Shown here: piece after piece, positions 10,839 to 22,909 of the stretch | Numbering within the stretch: the stretch's first letter is position 1 | How the letters are laid out: each line of letters starts with the position of its first letter | Assembly (NCBI GenBank): GCA_045837725.1 | Contig: JBEWZL010000163.1 | Coordinates: 1-64,000 of the forward strand | Direction: 5' to 3' | From: Vermamoeba vermiformis | Taxonomy: Eukaryota; Tubulinea; Echinamoebida | Length of the DNA stretch: 64,000 bases | The notes under the pieces: model-generated | Seen by the model: the letters and a program-made list of their open reading frames with translations, nothing else | Database searches by the model: none | What the model was told of the DNA's origin: nothing | Made by a program: the position numbers and the translations under genes

Positions 10839-13800
10839 ATTAATCACTCCCTGATTTTATAAATAGAGAGTACAATTTATAAGTAAAATCAAAGTAAAAC
10901 TGCTGGTGAATGTATGCAGTCAAAAATCACTGTATTATTCATGCTGCCATTGAGTATGCATAAAATAGTGGCAGTAAGCCACATACCATAATTTCTGAGC
11001 TTATTCAGATGCAGCAAATTTAGTTTGAAGACAGATTCACCCGCCTTCAAATTAATTAGCAAAGAGTGAGCCTTTAAGATTATGGAGCAAACATACTCCA
11101 AGATAGAGAAGCGATTTGAATAAACGCACTCAAATCTGCTTCAGATGTGCAACCGAAGGTAGTTGCAGTGTTGGACCTTTGCAGTCCAAATAACTTACTG
11201 TCTTTGGCAGTAATTTTAAAAATAAATAAATGAGTAGTAGTGTTGCGTAATTGCGTCGTGAAAATTAAATTATTCGATCAGAACAAAAGTAATTCGTGAT
11301 GCGTAACACAACACCAACTCTTGGAGGGTTAATATATATATAAGCAATTACATATATGTTATTTTAATGGACGTATAGTCCACCGTAAGTCAAGCATTTA
11401 TGTCAATTGCGGGTGAGCAAATCTGGCAACAGGATCCACGGAAGATATATCAAAATTTGGTGCGTATATGTTAATAACTTGCTCGTTCATAACACAATTC
11501 AAAATTGGTAAACATTCCGATCAATTTGGACTGTGCTACAGAACAGCGAGGTAGAAAATTGAAATCTCTGTACTTTGTCCTGAAGCAAAGCTACTCGTGA
11601 GCATTGGGACTTCACGACCAATTAAAGTGTAATAAAAAAATTTTAGGGTTAGTTGTTCGTAATTTAGTATGTTGTTTCAATCGTTAAGAACTCCGTGTTC
11701 TCAACGAGCAATGTTTCATACGGAAATTTTTGGACACATCTCCTATTGATTTTACTAGGATTTATCCCTCAATGGTTTTTTCGTGTATTTTTTTGGATTT
11801 CCATCCCAAAGGATTTCCAAGGATTGCCATTTCTTCCATTGTTTCCATTGTTTCCATTGTTTCTCCCATTAAATTCCTTCCCTAGATTTCAGGATTCCAA
11901 AGATTTTGGAATCTAATAGAAAGTAAAAAGGCTCTAGGGTGCCCACAAAGGCGTTCATGAGACCTTCACTCTGCTCTGGCCTACAACAGGCCCCTAAACA
12001 ATCACAATGAACTAAAAGAATTATTGTATTTTTAATCTTCTACTGAATTACAAATTATACCAATAATTGCTACTGTTGGGGAAGAGAAATGCTTGTTAGC
12101 AACTGCCCAGCCAAGAAAGGTGATCACCTTTCTTTTTAGCACTCAATCCAAAGGCAAAACTAAAAACATGAATAAAATTCTTATTTCAAAGGAATCCAGT
12201 TTATTCCTTTAACTTCTCTTCTCCTTTAAAGCAAACATTTCCATTGTCTCCCATGATTTCCATAGGTTGTCCATTAATTTCCCTTTTTCACCCTAGATTT
12301 TAGGATTTCCAGTTTTTCTATATTTTCAATGGTTTTTCAAGCATTTTAAAGGATTTCCATTGTTTTCCAAAGGGTTTCCCAAAGGATTTCCAAGGATTTA
12401 TATGTTTTTCCATTGGATTTCCATTGTTTCCATTGTTTCCATTAAATATCAGGAAGGGGAGTAAAAAATTAAAAAAAAAGCTCTACACTGGTCTAGTTTC
12501 CAGCATCCAGACATCCTCCCAACTAAACATCAGAACAGCTTATGAGCTTTTTTTGAAGTGTAGACATGGATTGTATTGAAATAAAACGGAAAGACAGATT
12601 GAGGTGTGGATCTGCTGGATATGCTGGATCTGCTGGGGCACATCCAGATCTGCACAGCTGTTGCCACCATGAGCCCCTTGGATTTTAGTGTAAATAAATA
12701 AGTAAATGTATGCCATTATGAAAAGAATAGACAGGTCATCTCTATTTTACCTCCATTACTGTAAACTGTGGAATAACTGGTAAAGTGGATATTTTTTTTG
12801 GTTCGTGCATTGGTAGTTCAACAACAATAGGCACAATTAATCAATCCTTCTTTCAAGTAACTGATTTCTTTCACGATCCGCTTGAGAAAATTCACCAAAA
12901 AATTTCTGAGGTATTTGGCAGGTTACAGCAATGTATTTCTCTGATGGCATTCATTAGCAGTTGTTGCTAATAAGGCTGCCTGTAATGCTAGCATTGATCG
13001 AATTAAAACTTTAATGAGATAGGATTCCAAGTTTAGCACTATTTGATTGTATCTTTAATGATAGTCTCAGCTTGCCTAAAAAATAGCATAATATTAAAAA
13101 AGATAAATATTAAAAATAAAAAGATTTTTTGCCATGGTCCAATGGGATATCTCATTTTTTTCTGAAGAGAAAGGGGAATGTTTTCATGAACCAAAACGGT
13201 TTCATGAAAATCATTATTTTAATTGGAATTTTCTGATATTTCTTTTTAAGATTGATTTATTTATTTAGGTAACATTTATTATTATTACTTTATGTAAGAA
13301 TGAATGACCATTAATAAAACGGAGTTGGTTAATCTTATTATTCAGACTTAATAATTCCAGACTTTTGGTGCGTGTATGTTCCTCAAGACTCTGGCCCCAA
13401 ATTAAACTCAAACATGCCAATCAGGGTATTAAGTATTTAAAACGAGTTGAGAAGCAATCAAATAATTTATTTAATTTTTTACATCTGGGGTGGTGCAAAA
13501 CCAAGTACTAAGAGACATAAAAATCCTTTTGATTTAAAAAGGGGCATAAATAAGATTCATGCTTTTATTAGTCCCTATAAAATCATTTTGAATTGATAAG
13601 GACTATTTAAGTTGTTTGGAGAAAGCTCTTGGGCAATTTCTCTTGATTGCCTATCCTTAAGCTCATTTACCACATTTGAAATTTGGAGTGCGTTACTACT
13701 ATCTACAAATCACTGTGCCAGTATTTAAATTGTCAACTTCAGCTCTGAAGGACTTGCTCTGGCTCATTATCACATGAACAATCAGACTTAAAGCAGTTAA

Positions 13801-13896
13801 ATGGCAACAAGCAAAAATGAACGATATTTGAACTGTAGAATTTTTATTTAAATTTGTAAGATTGGGATACTTCAAAAACATTTCAATTCAGAGAGT
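10839..13896. other. Gene-free AT-rich stretch with low-complexity tracts
   Basis: No open frame with a recognisable motif is present on either strand. Two tracts of repeated TTTCCATTG/GGATTTCCAA words lie at about 11765-11900 and 12240-12445 and look like a T/C-rich simple-sequence family. The palindrome TTCATGAA appears in a TTTCATGAACCAAAA context at about 13184 and again at 13200. Confidence 0.5.
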
Positions 13897-15435
13897 TTAC
13901 TTGTACTGGGCAGATTGATAGTTCTCCAGCAATATTTTGCTTTCAATGGACGTTGTAAATTTAGCATGGACCTGGTTTCTTGCTTTTGTGTATTTTAAGT
14001 AATCAAAGTATTGCCAAAATTCATCTGATGTCATATATGTCACTGCGTAAAACCATTTCCGTCCTCCAACTTGAAAGGCTTTTTGTTCAAGGGCCTTTTG
14101 ACATTGCAAAGTATTCTTTTCTTCAGCTGCAATCCCATATATCCCAATATTCAAAAAAAGAGTGTCATTGTTATTTGTTGGGTAAGGGAACAAATTGCGA
14201 CTGGCAAACTGTTTGGGGGAGACAACTGGGCACAGCCACAAGGGATAAACTGTTACATTTTCATCAAGGTAATCAATAAGCTCTTTTGCTTTTGATATGG
14301 GAACATAATAGTCTTGAACATATCTTGTAGTTTCCCGATACTCATCTGTGTTTCTGAAAATCTTGTTGATAATTGATCCAATGTAAAACAAGCTAGAGGC
14401 AGTACTAATCTTGCCAAACAGCAACCGACTCCACCATGAATGAGGAAAATGGTATGAGGCTATCCAAAAGCATCCTAAAGTATAAAGAAAGAATAAGTTT
14501 GGAACTTTCATTCTTGATTTACCTCTATCGTAACGGAAAAGATACTCCTCAGTTTTCATGAATACTTTTTGTCCAATTTTCTGAATCCTCCAAGCAAACC
14601 ATTGAGAAAACCACCACTTTTGAGATATTGTTTCTGAGCCACCATTCTTTGATGTAAATTTTCCATCAATTATAAGAATCTGGTTCTTGTCATACTGGAT
14701 GGCATCCAGAAAATCAGAGCTACTGTCTTCTGATTTGGATTGAAGAATGTTGATAGCAGATTGAACATCCCCAAATTTTGTTAAAGTTAATTCAACATAG
14801 GGTTTTGCTTCCATAATTCTGAACGTAATGGAAGTTATTATTCCTAGTGTATTGAAAGATCCTGCAAGAGAGTAAAAGAGCTCTTCATTTTCATTTTGAG
14901 AAACTGTGAGTAATTCTCCATTATAAGTGACCAATTCATATTCCAGGCAACAACAATGAAAAAATCCATGCCTTTGTGCAAAGTTAGAATCACTATAAAT
15001 ATTGTCATCTCATTACCTGAAGCTGCTACTTTCAATTCCAAGCCCATTGACTGCCCCACCTAATGTTATTTCTCCGAACTCAGGAATGACAGCAGGGCAG
15101 AAGCCTGCCTTTAAAAGTTCCATGGTAACCTTTCTGAATGTTATGGATGGCTCAGCGACACAAACCATTCTTTGACTGTCAATTTTTAAGACACTATCCA
15201 AGTTGGATACAGGAATTTTTGTACTTTTCGATTTGTAAGTTAATGTTCTTAATGTGTGCGCCATTGCTTGGGTTCTACTGGTAGTAACAGACTTGTTCTC
15301 TGAGTATGCATTTGCTGCAACCCTTCTGATGATTTCCACTTTTTTTGAGTGTGGAATTTGGTGCTTAGTCTTTCCAAGTACATAAGTAGTAAACCAAATT
15401 CCAAATATCAATATTAAAATGCCTTCAACAACCAT
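13897..15435 (-). CDS. DHCR24: DHCR24-like FAD-linked sterol reductase
   Basis: Two exons (15435-15017 and 14971-13897) flank a 45-base intron and give 497 residues, close to the roughly 516 of animal DHCR24. DHCR24 uses FAD and NADPH to reduce the delta-24 bond of sterol side chains in the ER. An N-terminal membrane segment (MVVEGILILIFGIWFTTYV) is followed by the FAD-binding half, with TLGGAVNGLGIESSSFRHGF across the splice site matching the family's GGxxMGxGIESSS motif. The C-terminal half has VYPLWLCPV and DEFWQYFDYLKY, as in DHCR24. The ATG at 15435 is chosen because it begins the membrane anchor. It lies at the edge of the metabolic set, so it may serve a dedicated sterol or other lipid product. 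A more distant FAD oxidase of the same family is possible. Confidence 0.8.
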
Positions 15436-16122
15436 TTTTTTGCATGTACAAGACAAGATTAATCTTACCCTTGAACAAAAATATTCAAACAAAAAATATT
15501 TTCTAGTTAAAATAATAATCAGATTATATTCAGCTGATTATCAGAACAGAAACATATCGTCCCAAAAAAAGCTATATTTTTTGGTATCTAAAAATTTGAT
15601 AAAGCCGTTTTAGTTTTGGGAGTTGACTAATTAAGATGTGGTAAATGATGTATTGATTAAGTAGTTTGATGCAAACCAGGAATTTTTAACAAGAATAATT
15701 GTGCTGAATAAATAAATTTGAGTGGAGAAGATTCTTTTGAACTACTACAGACTGGGTAGGTAATCAATTCACAGCAAAATCTGGAAGCTATTTTCATCAT
15801 CTTGCAAAGCCAATGTGGGTGGGAAGAGTTTTCTTTTACTGCAAGCTAACACTGAGATCTGTCCTTATTCCGGTCAGTTAGACTTTGTGACATTAAAATA
15901 AGGTTTGAGGGCTTCAGTAGTTTGGCATGCCAAGTTAGGAAGTATTTCTGGGCCTTTTGTTCACTCAAACACTGTTTTAAAGAGAAGTTGTAAAAGAGAA
16001 GTCATCCAAAATGATGCCAGTGGTTTATGAAAATAGACAAATTTACTCAAAGAAAACAGCATTATAATGATACAATACAAACAATTTGTGCTGGCCAACC
16101 TGCTCATACTTGAAGAAAATTT
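15436..16122. other. Intergenic, nothing recognised
   Basis: AT-rich spacer between the start of the DHCR24-like gene and the end of the Lgt-like gene. It must hold the promoter of the former. No repeat or conserved motif was seen. Confidence 0.5.
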
Positions 16123-17152
16123 CTAAATTGATAGAATGTACCAGAATAAAGGTTGAATAGCCACAGAAACAAGTTGTGCTTCAGAAAATAAGCCTTTAAT
16201 GTAACGCGGACGAGCGCTGCTAACTCGGAGCCAATCACTTCCAAATCGCCATACAGTGTACAGTTCCAAAAACAAAACAAACTTGTTCACTATAAAGATT
16301 ATCAGACTATAACAATTTATACTATTTCTTACCATCTAAGCTTGAATGGTACAGAAAAATTGCAGTGATAAGGGAAAAAAGAGCTTCAAACAGTTGAACC
16401 GGAAAGACTGCAGCTTTTGGCTCATCTCCACAGCTAAATCTGCGTAAAAGCCCGTTGTATACAAAGAAAATGCGCTGTATGAGGTTAGCAAGGTCAACAC
16501 AAATAACATTAAACTACCTTTGGGTAAAAAACTCCGTATCTAAAATTCTTTCCAAAACAACAGCCACCAAAGAGACAACCTAGCCGAATAAAAACCAAAG
16601 TGGTTGAGAAATTGACCCCAACTACATCCCAAACAGCATTAGGCATCTTTTGCAGTTTGAAGAGAAGGTACATGCTGGGAATCAGAAAACAAAATGTATC
16701 TTGCAAAAATGATCTGGACTTCATACCAATAAATCTCTTAAATACCTAGGAGTTCTTGTAAGACAATGATTATAAAACTGAAGGTCTGGTACCTGAAAAA
16801 CTTCCATAAGAAAGTAATTAACAACCCAAAAAGTTGCATTATATTGAAGAGCTGATACAGTCAAAGCCCATTTTTGAATGTACCAGTATGATACCAAAGA
16901 ACCTACTAAAAAGCCCATATCAAGAAACACAAAATATGGGTGAGTAATTCCACTCAGCAGTTGGTGAAGTAAGAATATGCTGTAACCAAACTTCACACTC
17001 ATTCTTGAAGGTTTTTCAATGTTTTCCAAATCAGCAGTCCCTTCATGCACATGAGAGAAGACAAGTTTCTCAAAACGGCGTTCAGTTAGTGGTCCAAAGA
17101 CTGGTGATGGGACAGATGATAGAGTTGGAACCTTTAAAACTGGATTTGACAT
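16123..17152 (-). CDS. Lgt-like (prolipoprotein diacylglyceryl transferase family) membrane protein
   Basis: Four exons (17152-16793, 16745-16518, 16474-16333, 16289-16123) with introns of 43-47 bases give 298 residues, the size of bacterial Lgt. Several membrane segments are visible. The third quarter reads IRLGCLFGGCCFGKNFRYGV, matching the family's GRxxCFxxGCCxG region, followed by PVQLFEALFSL, matching HPTQLYEAL. Bacterial Lgt moves diacylglycerol from phosphatidylglycerol to a lipobox cysteine; eukaryotes have no such lipoproteins, so the acceptor here is unknown. The second intron contains a perfect TGCTAAC. The ATG at 17152 follows the only strong start. Transfer from bacteria followed by intron gain is plausible (inference). 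The family call rests on motifs and topology. Confidence 0.65.
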
Positions 17153-17839
17153 TTGCAAAATAGTTGTTGAAAAGTTGCTCTGACTCTCAAGAGAATAAAC
17201 TGAACTTCAAAATCACCCACTTTTCTTTTTTTGTGCTGGAAACATATGAATTCTTATTGGTAAATCATTAAATTGGAAGAATCTACATTTTGCAGTCATA
17301 TAAAAGATTTAGCACTCCAGGTTACATATTTATGTTGCACCAAGATAGTGTTTAATGGGGAGGTCATGCAGATGAGTGTAAATAGAAAGATTAAACTTTA
17401 AAATGTAATATTGGCTCTCATGTAATGCATCCGGATTTACCTACAGCACGGATCTATTCCTGTCAGTGAATCGTGCCCCTGTTTGTTCCCTTGCACATTT
17501 CCAGGCTTAATTCACCACTAGTCCTCAATGCCTATCAGTTGCATTTCAGATAAACTGCAGCTTCCATCTTTATTTAGAGAATGTCTGTGTTACTTTTGAA
17601 ACAAAAACAGGTACTACAGTGGACACCGTAGTGAGTCATCCGGCTAATAAATGAGGCATGGTGTTGAGTTGAAAAGATAAGACTTAACAAGACTTTTTTA
17701 TTGTTATGTACAAATACAGATTCTTTTAACTGACAAAAATCACATCAGTGAATCCGTGGTATGAGGAGTATGGATTTCCATCCACTCCACTAGGGGATTT
17801 ATAATGTGTATATTGTATTAAAAACTGGAGACGGAAAAA
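17153..17839. other. Intergenic, nothing recognised
   Basis: Spacer between the P450 stop and the Lgt-like start. No coding frame or repeat was recognised. Confidence 0.5.
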
Positions 17840-19755
17840 TCAACTAGTTGAAAGTGGTTTGGGAATGAATTGAACCTTTAAACTGGAGGGGCGGATGGTA
17901 ACAGCATATACAAAATCCAAATCTAAGTAAAATTAGTTAACTAAAACAAAACTTTTCTAACTCACCTTCCACTAATTTTACATGGAATGCCTTCAAAATG
18001 TAGAGCAAAAAACCTGTAGCTCATTAGCTTGAGTTGGTTATCTAGTACCATTACCTCGAAACATTATGTAAGACATTTTAAACCCTGGACATTGCCTGCT
18101 TCCACCTAAATTTCCAATCAGGGAATTATTATGTTATGATGTCTCACTTACTTCCAAAAGAAAAATTGATGTTTTTTTCTCTAGCTATTTGAAAGGTATT
18201 GCCTTCTGGGTAGTGTTCTTCACTTCTTTGGAGCAAATATGGGGAGAATAGAACTAGAGTCTTTTGGGTTGACAGTTAATTAATGAAAGTAGTGTTGAAT
18301 GTATGAAAAAATTGCTTTCGTGGTGTTAATTAGATGAAAAATTAGGAGCATCTAGAACCAAACATTGATATCATTAATCAACACCAATGAAAAGTTTGCT
18401 GGTACCTACACCTTGTTTTATGGTTTCTCCATTTACTTCACTAGTTTGTGCAGATTCTCTTCCCAGAAGAGCTGCAGGGGGCCAAAGCCGCAGGGTTTCG
18501 TCAATAAAGTAGTCAAACTCCGTGAATTTCTCAAAATTGCATTCAGCAACAGATATTTTGGACACCACATCTGCCATAGCCTTTTGAAGGTCCTCATACT
18601 TTGCCAGAGCATACACCTGAAACTGTTAACACTAAATTTTAAATAATGATACTGCACCATCCATTGTAGTGACTTGGCGGTAGTCTCTCCAGTATAAATT
18701 ATAGTTCTGATATCAGCAAGACATTCGTTTTCTGATATTTCACCATTCTCTCGTGCCTCTTGAAGGCTGTGTAACCAGCAATTCTCCTGAATATCAGTTA
18801 GTTTAGAACAAATTGTGAAACAAACTCACATTTTGGCTTAGCCTGGGTTGTTGTAGCACTCTTTTCTCAAATTCTAATGTGTGAGCTAACGCAAGCTTAA
18901 CCTCTTTGTTGTGCTTTGTAGGCAAGTACTTGAGGAAGGGGATGATATCACTCCATGCTACCTGAAATGTATTCTAAGAACAAATTTTGATAATTATTAT
19001 TATTACCAAAGCTGGAATTGAATTGATTATTGTTAAGTAATCTTTAACTAAGTTTGGTTCCATTGAAAAGTTTTGCCACTTCAAGAAAAAATCCCCAACA
19101 ACATCCTAAATGCTGAGTTAGATTTTAAGGCAATAATGGCTGAAACTTCCCATAATTGCCATAGTCAGGTTAAATGTCACATCATGTTCTGCTGCTAACA
19201 ATTCTGATTCCACTAACTTTGAACACCGCTGATGCAAAATAGACTGCAAATTTTCCAACTTTCGAAAGTGTGGGATAAGAATCTGTAATTAAAGGGTGTC
19301 AAACTGGTAAAAAGAAAATGATATTTTGTCAACATTGGACTCTTACTGCTTTATGAATACTGTATTGCCCTCCATTAGCAAAAAAGCAGCTATCCTACCA
19401 AAGAATAAGGAAATTAAGCATTTAAAGGAATATTTACCTCACTGAGAATACTCTTTAGTCGACAATTGGGTCTGACAAAGTCTCTGTCATTTGCCAATAT
19501 TTTGTTAATGAATTGAATATTTCCTGTGTAGATAATATTTTGGCCACAAATGTTGATTGCCATAATTTTCTTCTCGTTCCATTGCTTAGCCCATCTGCCA
19601 GATTCTTGTTAGTATTTACGATTTGGTTGTGTAACTTACTCTTCCAGTGGAGTTAACCAAGCACCTTGCAACAATTTAATAGTATTTGCAACTCTTCCAT
19701 AATATTTGGAAACAAATATCAGAGTAGCAATGAGCAAAAGTATAGTCAATATCAT
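17840..19755 (-). CDS. Cytochrome P450, about ten exons
   Basis: A heme monooxygenase of ER type. Exon 1 (19755-19640) begins MILTILLLIATLIFVSKYYG, a signal anchor, and the first intron has a perfect TACTAAC. Later exons show the I-helix (IRTIIYTGETTAKSLQW, matching AGxxT), the K-helix ExxR (FIDETLRLWPP), the region TLVLFSPYLLQRSEEHYPEG, and the heme loop FGSGSRQCPG joined across an intron at about 18085-18130. The end reads VTIRPSSLKVQFIP, the usual C-terminal strand pair, with TGA at 17840-17842. Two joins are unclear: the exon ending near 19170 needs either a 75-base intron or an unusual site, and the join after VNGETIKQ near 18350 is not resolved by canonical sites in one frame. It is probably functional, but these joins leave room for damage. 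Substrate unknown. Confidence 0.8.
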
Positions 19756-19885
19756 GAAATGTTGTCACCACTTGGTTAGTTTGCAACTGATAAATTTCTA
19801 TTCTTTAATTTTCATCCAAAAAAATGAATAAAAATTTTATTTAAATATTGAACACCCTCTTAAAAATCTAACATGCCGAATATTA

Positions 19886-19996
19886 TTATTCTTTCTTGTT
19901 GCCATTCAAGCGCTCAATGAGTTGCAGCGTGTAGTCCTTGTTTTGTCTCACTAACTCTTTCAACTCTTTGAGAATTGTTTCGATCTGCTCAGCCAT
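19886..19996 (-). CDS. Possible 36-residue charged peptide or terminal exon
   Basis: The frame starts MAEQIETILKELKELVRQNK and ends NGNKKE; it is strongly helical and charged, with heptad-like leucines. It lies 60 bases beyond the stop of the next gene on the same strand (20058-20366) and could be a separate short gene or a last exon of it, although I found no clean splice joining them. Confidence 0.25.
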   Translation of the reverse strand: MAEQIETILKELKELVRQNKDYTLQLIERLNGNKKE

Positions 19997-20057
19997 CCAT
20001 TTTCACTTCCATTTGGTTATCTTTTGAGGATTTCAATATATATTAAGCATCATAGTT

Positions 20058-20366
20058 TCAATATCCACCAGGAGGATTTTTTGAAGTTATTAGATCTGGT
20101 TTCACTTCGGACACTTCGCTCTTAATTTTTTTCTTTCCATCAAGGTAGTTGTTCAACCATTCATTGCACTTCTTTAAGTCCCAAACCATAGTAGTATTGA
20201 TCTCCATAATGTTTATGGTAACAGAATGAGCTGGAGCAAGTCCTTCAGGGTCAGAGTTGAGGTCAACAATTTTAACGTTTGCATGGGAGCCATTTGAAGT
20301 CCTGTAGATAGCTGTGACATCCCACCAAACATCAGAAGCCTTTGCAGCAAAAATCCTCACTTGCAT
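20058..20366 (-). CDS. Hypothetical 102-residue protein
   Basis: The ATG at 20366 opens a frame of 102 residues ending DLITSKNPPGGY. It contains a beta-rich first half (VRIFAAKASDVWWDVTAIYR, then ANVKIVDLNSD) and a lysine/glutamate-rich tail. No family is recognised and there is no signal peptide. Its 5' end faces the GT7 gene that begins at 20632, so the two share a 265-base divergent promoter region. Confidence 0.4.
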   Translation of the reverse strand: MQVRIFAAKASDVWWDVTAIYRTSNGSHANVKIVDLNSDPEGLAPAHSVTINIMEINTTMVWDLKKCNEWLNNYLDGKKKIKSEVSEVKPDLITSKNPPGGY

Positions 20367-20485
20367 GCCAGGGGTTGGTTTGTGTGTTGTTCAAGAATGA
20401 CCCAATGGACCGGCAGATGTAAAAATAAAATATTTGAAGCTTACCAACTCATTGTAAAATACTGCCCTAGCTTATACCAACGTAC

Positions 20486-20575
20486 TACCTTATTAGAAGT
20501 CAATATCCTGAGTTGAGCGAATTATTTGGATGGGTGTTAATTTTTGTTTATTTTTCATTATTTTTTTGGATGTGA
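20486..20575 (+). promoter_or_regulatory. Cluster upstream element, copy A (before first GT7 gene)
   Basis: Two joined parts. Part 1 (20486-20530) contains AATATCCTGAGTTGAGCGAA and ATTATTTGG, and recurs before the GNAT gene at 21716. Part 2 (20537-20575) reads TTAATTTTTGTTTATTTTTC then ATTATTTTTTTGGATGTGA, and recurs at 23291 (inverted), 30771 (inverted) and 35823. It ends 56 bases before the GT7 ATG. Confidence 0.5.
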
Positions 20576-20631
20576 AGTCTTGTATTTTGAGGAATAAGCA
20601 GAAACTATTGTGTTAGCTTTTTGGTTCTAGG

Positions 20632-21393
20632 ATGGCAAAGGTAGCAATTCTTGTTCCTTTTCGTAACCGGCACCAGCACCTTCAAGAATTTCTTCCATTG
20701 ATGGAGCAGTTTCTACATGCTAAACAGATAGATTTCAAAATTTTTGTTTTAGAACAAACGGTAGGCAAGCCATTTAATCGTGGTAAACTTCTAAACTGTG
20801 GTCATGTTGAAGCTAAAAAAGAAGGCTGGAATTATTTGATCTTTCATGATGTGGATACTATTCCTATTGACCCCAGTTTGAATTATGGACCACCTGTCAC
20901 AGCACGGCAAATATATGCCCCTCATGATAATTCTCTGGGAGGATTGGTTGCTGCTATTAACCCAGAATTTTTTGAAAAAGTGAATGGTTTTTCAAACGAA
21001 TACTGGGGTTGGGGTTATGAAGATAATGACTTGAAAATGCGCTTCCTTAATTGCGGGATTGTTCCAGACTATTCTGAGACAAGGTTCAGGAAAGGAGAGA
21101 AGGATCCAGAAGAAATAAAGCAAACTAAAGAGAAGGATGGGTTCATGCAACTTGGGCACATTCACTCCTTTTTTCAAGAAGTTAAAGAAACAGAGGGCAT
21201 TGATATATCCCAAGAATCACTGGAGGTTTTGGAAAAAAAGTTTGATAGCACCAACAAAACACAGCATACTCTAGAAGATTTTAAAAGAAATTCGGAAAGG
21301 CAATGGCAAAGTGGTCTAAATACCCTCAATTATCGTATTGTTTTGAGGCAATTTGTATCGGATAAAACTGAATGGCTACAATTGGAAATTTAA
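20632..21393 (+). CDS. GT7 family (beta-1,4-galactosyltransferase-like) glycosyltransferase 1
   Basis: An intronless gene of 253 residues. GT7 enzymes transfer galactose or GalNAc from the UDP-sugar to a GlcNAc, xylose or similar acceptor. Diagnostic motifs come in order: VAILVPFRNRHQHL, FNRGKLLNCG, FHDVDTIP (the DxD metal site), LGGLVAAINPEFFEKVNGF and YWGWGYEDND. Unlike Golgi enzymes it has no signal anchor or membrane segment and begins directly at the catalytic fold, so it may act in the cytosol, as bacterial homologues do. It is paralogous to the gene at 23433-24188. Absence of introns in an intron-rich genome hints at recent transfer (inference). Confidence 0.85.
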   Translation: MAKVAILVPFRNRHQHLQEFLPLMEQFLHAKQIDFKIFVLEQTVGKPFNRGKLLNCGHVEAKKEGWNYLIFHDVDTIPIDPSLNYGPPVTARQIYAPHDNSLGGLVAAINPEFFEKVNGFSNEYWGWGYEDNDLKMRFLNCGIVPDYSETRFRKGEKDPEEIKQTKEKDGFMQLGHIHSFFQEVKETEGIDISQESLEVLEKKFDSTNKTQHTLEDFKRNSERQWQSGLNTLNYRIVLRQFVSDKTEWLQLEI

Positions 21394-21715
21394 CGTTAAG
21401 ATTGTCACATAAAATAAACAAAAACTGTAATGGTAGAAAGTCACAAAGGAATTTGACACACGTACAATTCTTAAACAAACTTTGGCATTGTATACAAAAC
21501 AATTGAAGTTGATAGCATCAGCCCAAATGACACTCATTATCGTGGTGTTTGAACAGCTTGCAGTTGTTGGCAAGTATCTACCTTCATTCAATGCAGAAAT
21601 ATATATTAAATTATCACCCGTTGCACAACAGCAGCAGTGTTTTTTGAGTTATTGTTATTTGTGTACGTAGGCAAAAAAAAATTGTCTTTTAATCTTAATT
21701 AAACTATATACTGAC

Positions 21716-21765
21716 TCCTTATTCGAGGTTAATATCCTGAGTTTATCTTATTATTTGATTGTGTG
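21716..21765 (+). promoter_or_regulatory. Cluster upstream element, part 1 copy before the GNAT gene
   Basis: Contains TTATTCGAGGTTAATATCCT, GAGTTTATC and TTATTTGATTGTG, aligning with 20488-20530 over about 40 bases with few differences. It lies about 60 bases before the GNAT start. The match suggests either shared control or duplication of an upstream segment. Confidence 0.45.
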
Positions 21766-21821
21766 GTAGTTTATTTCATTTCAACAAAAATAGATCCAAC
21801 ACAGTTCAGAAACATAAACTA

Positions 21822-22909
21822 ATGGCTACCATACGCTCTATCAAAGAAACTGATGATCTTTCTACTGTTTCAACAGTAAGTGCTAAGAAAAAAAACAAAC
21901 TTTCTCACTTCTCATCAGCTCTTGTTAGAAGCTTTTAATGGTGACATTAGTGTTTCTATCGCAAAAAACCTTGTCAATGCATTCAGAAATTCTGGGCTTA
22001 TTGCAATTGAAGATTCTTCAGGGGAGATTATTGGTTGCACGTTGTTATCCGGCCCAGACAGTAGGTGTGAACGGTAGCTACTTTAGTACTAAAACTGCCA
22101 CAGATGATGTGCGTTCAGTGATTGTAATTGCAGTGAAAAAAAGTGTTTGTGGGGTAGGGAAATTGCTTTTACAAGAAGCAATCGCCAAAGTAAACAGAGA
22201 GAATTGTTATAGACTAAGTGCAGTTGTGGTAAGGAAATCTGCTTGGTTTTAAGTTTTTAATGTTGCAAAGGAAGCATCAAATATTCGTTCTCTTGCACTC
22301 CATCTGAAGATGGGCTTCAAAGTTAGATATCCAATTGCAGAAGTGAAAGTACCTAGGATTACCATAGAGGAAGACCCTACTTTTACAGTTCGAAAAATGG
22401 TGTACGGTGACATTCCTCTCCTAGCAGAAACTTGGAATGCAACATGTGGATACTCAATGAGAGGAAACTTGGAGAAGGCTGTAATGAGCTCAATTGAACA
22501 TGACATCTGTCATCAACCACTTGTTGTGGAAAAAGGTACAATACTGTATTGACAGTGATTTAATTTGCTAACTTAAAAAGGAGGAGAAATGTGTGGATTT
22601 TCCCTAGGAGTGAACTTCGCTTCGGCAACGATCGTCAAAGATTTACAATCCCTACAAGCTCTGTTACAATTTGTTACCCAACATTGTTCCGCATCTCTTG
22701 TTCCAACTTTATTGGTTCCTTTGTCTGCTGGTCAAGGTGCGTATTTTCCCCAAATGTTGGTGCTCTACAATCTAATCGCTGCAGTTTTACAATGGATGCT
22801 TGGAAAAAAGTTTGAGATTGAAAAAACTTTTTATTTACTGGCTAACAAAGAAGATTTCTATAACCCATCAAATGATTGGCTGTTTTTTCCTTCTGCATGT
22901 GGTTGGTGA
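21822..22909 (+). CDS. GNAT acetyltransferase, two tandem domains
   Basis: Six exons (21822-21875, 21919-22060, 22104-22228, 22271-22535, 22581-22736, 22785-22909) with 42-48 base introns give 288 residues in one consistent frame. Domain 1 (about 1-130) starts IRSIKETDD and has the acetyl-CoA loop VCGVGKLLLQEAIAKV and the C-terminal EASNIRSLALHLKMGFKV. Domain 2 starts FTVRKMVYGDIPLLAETW and has a GGEMCGFSLG strand; its pyrophosphate loop is not obvious, so it may be structural. GNATs acetylate amines from small molecules to proteins; the substrate here is unknown. It stands between the two GT7 genes and would suit N-acetylation of an amino sugar or polyamine (inference). Confidence 0.7.
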
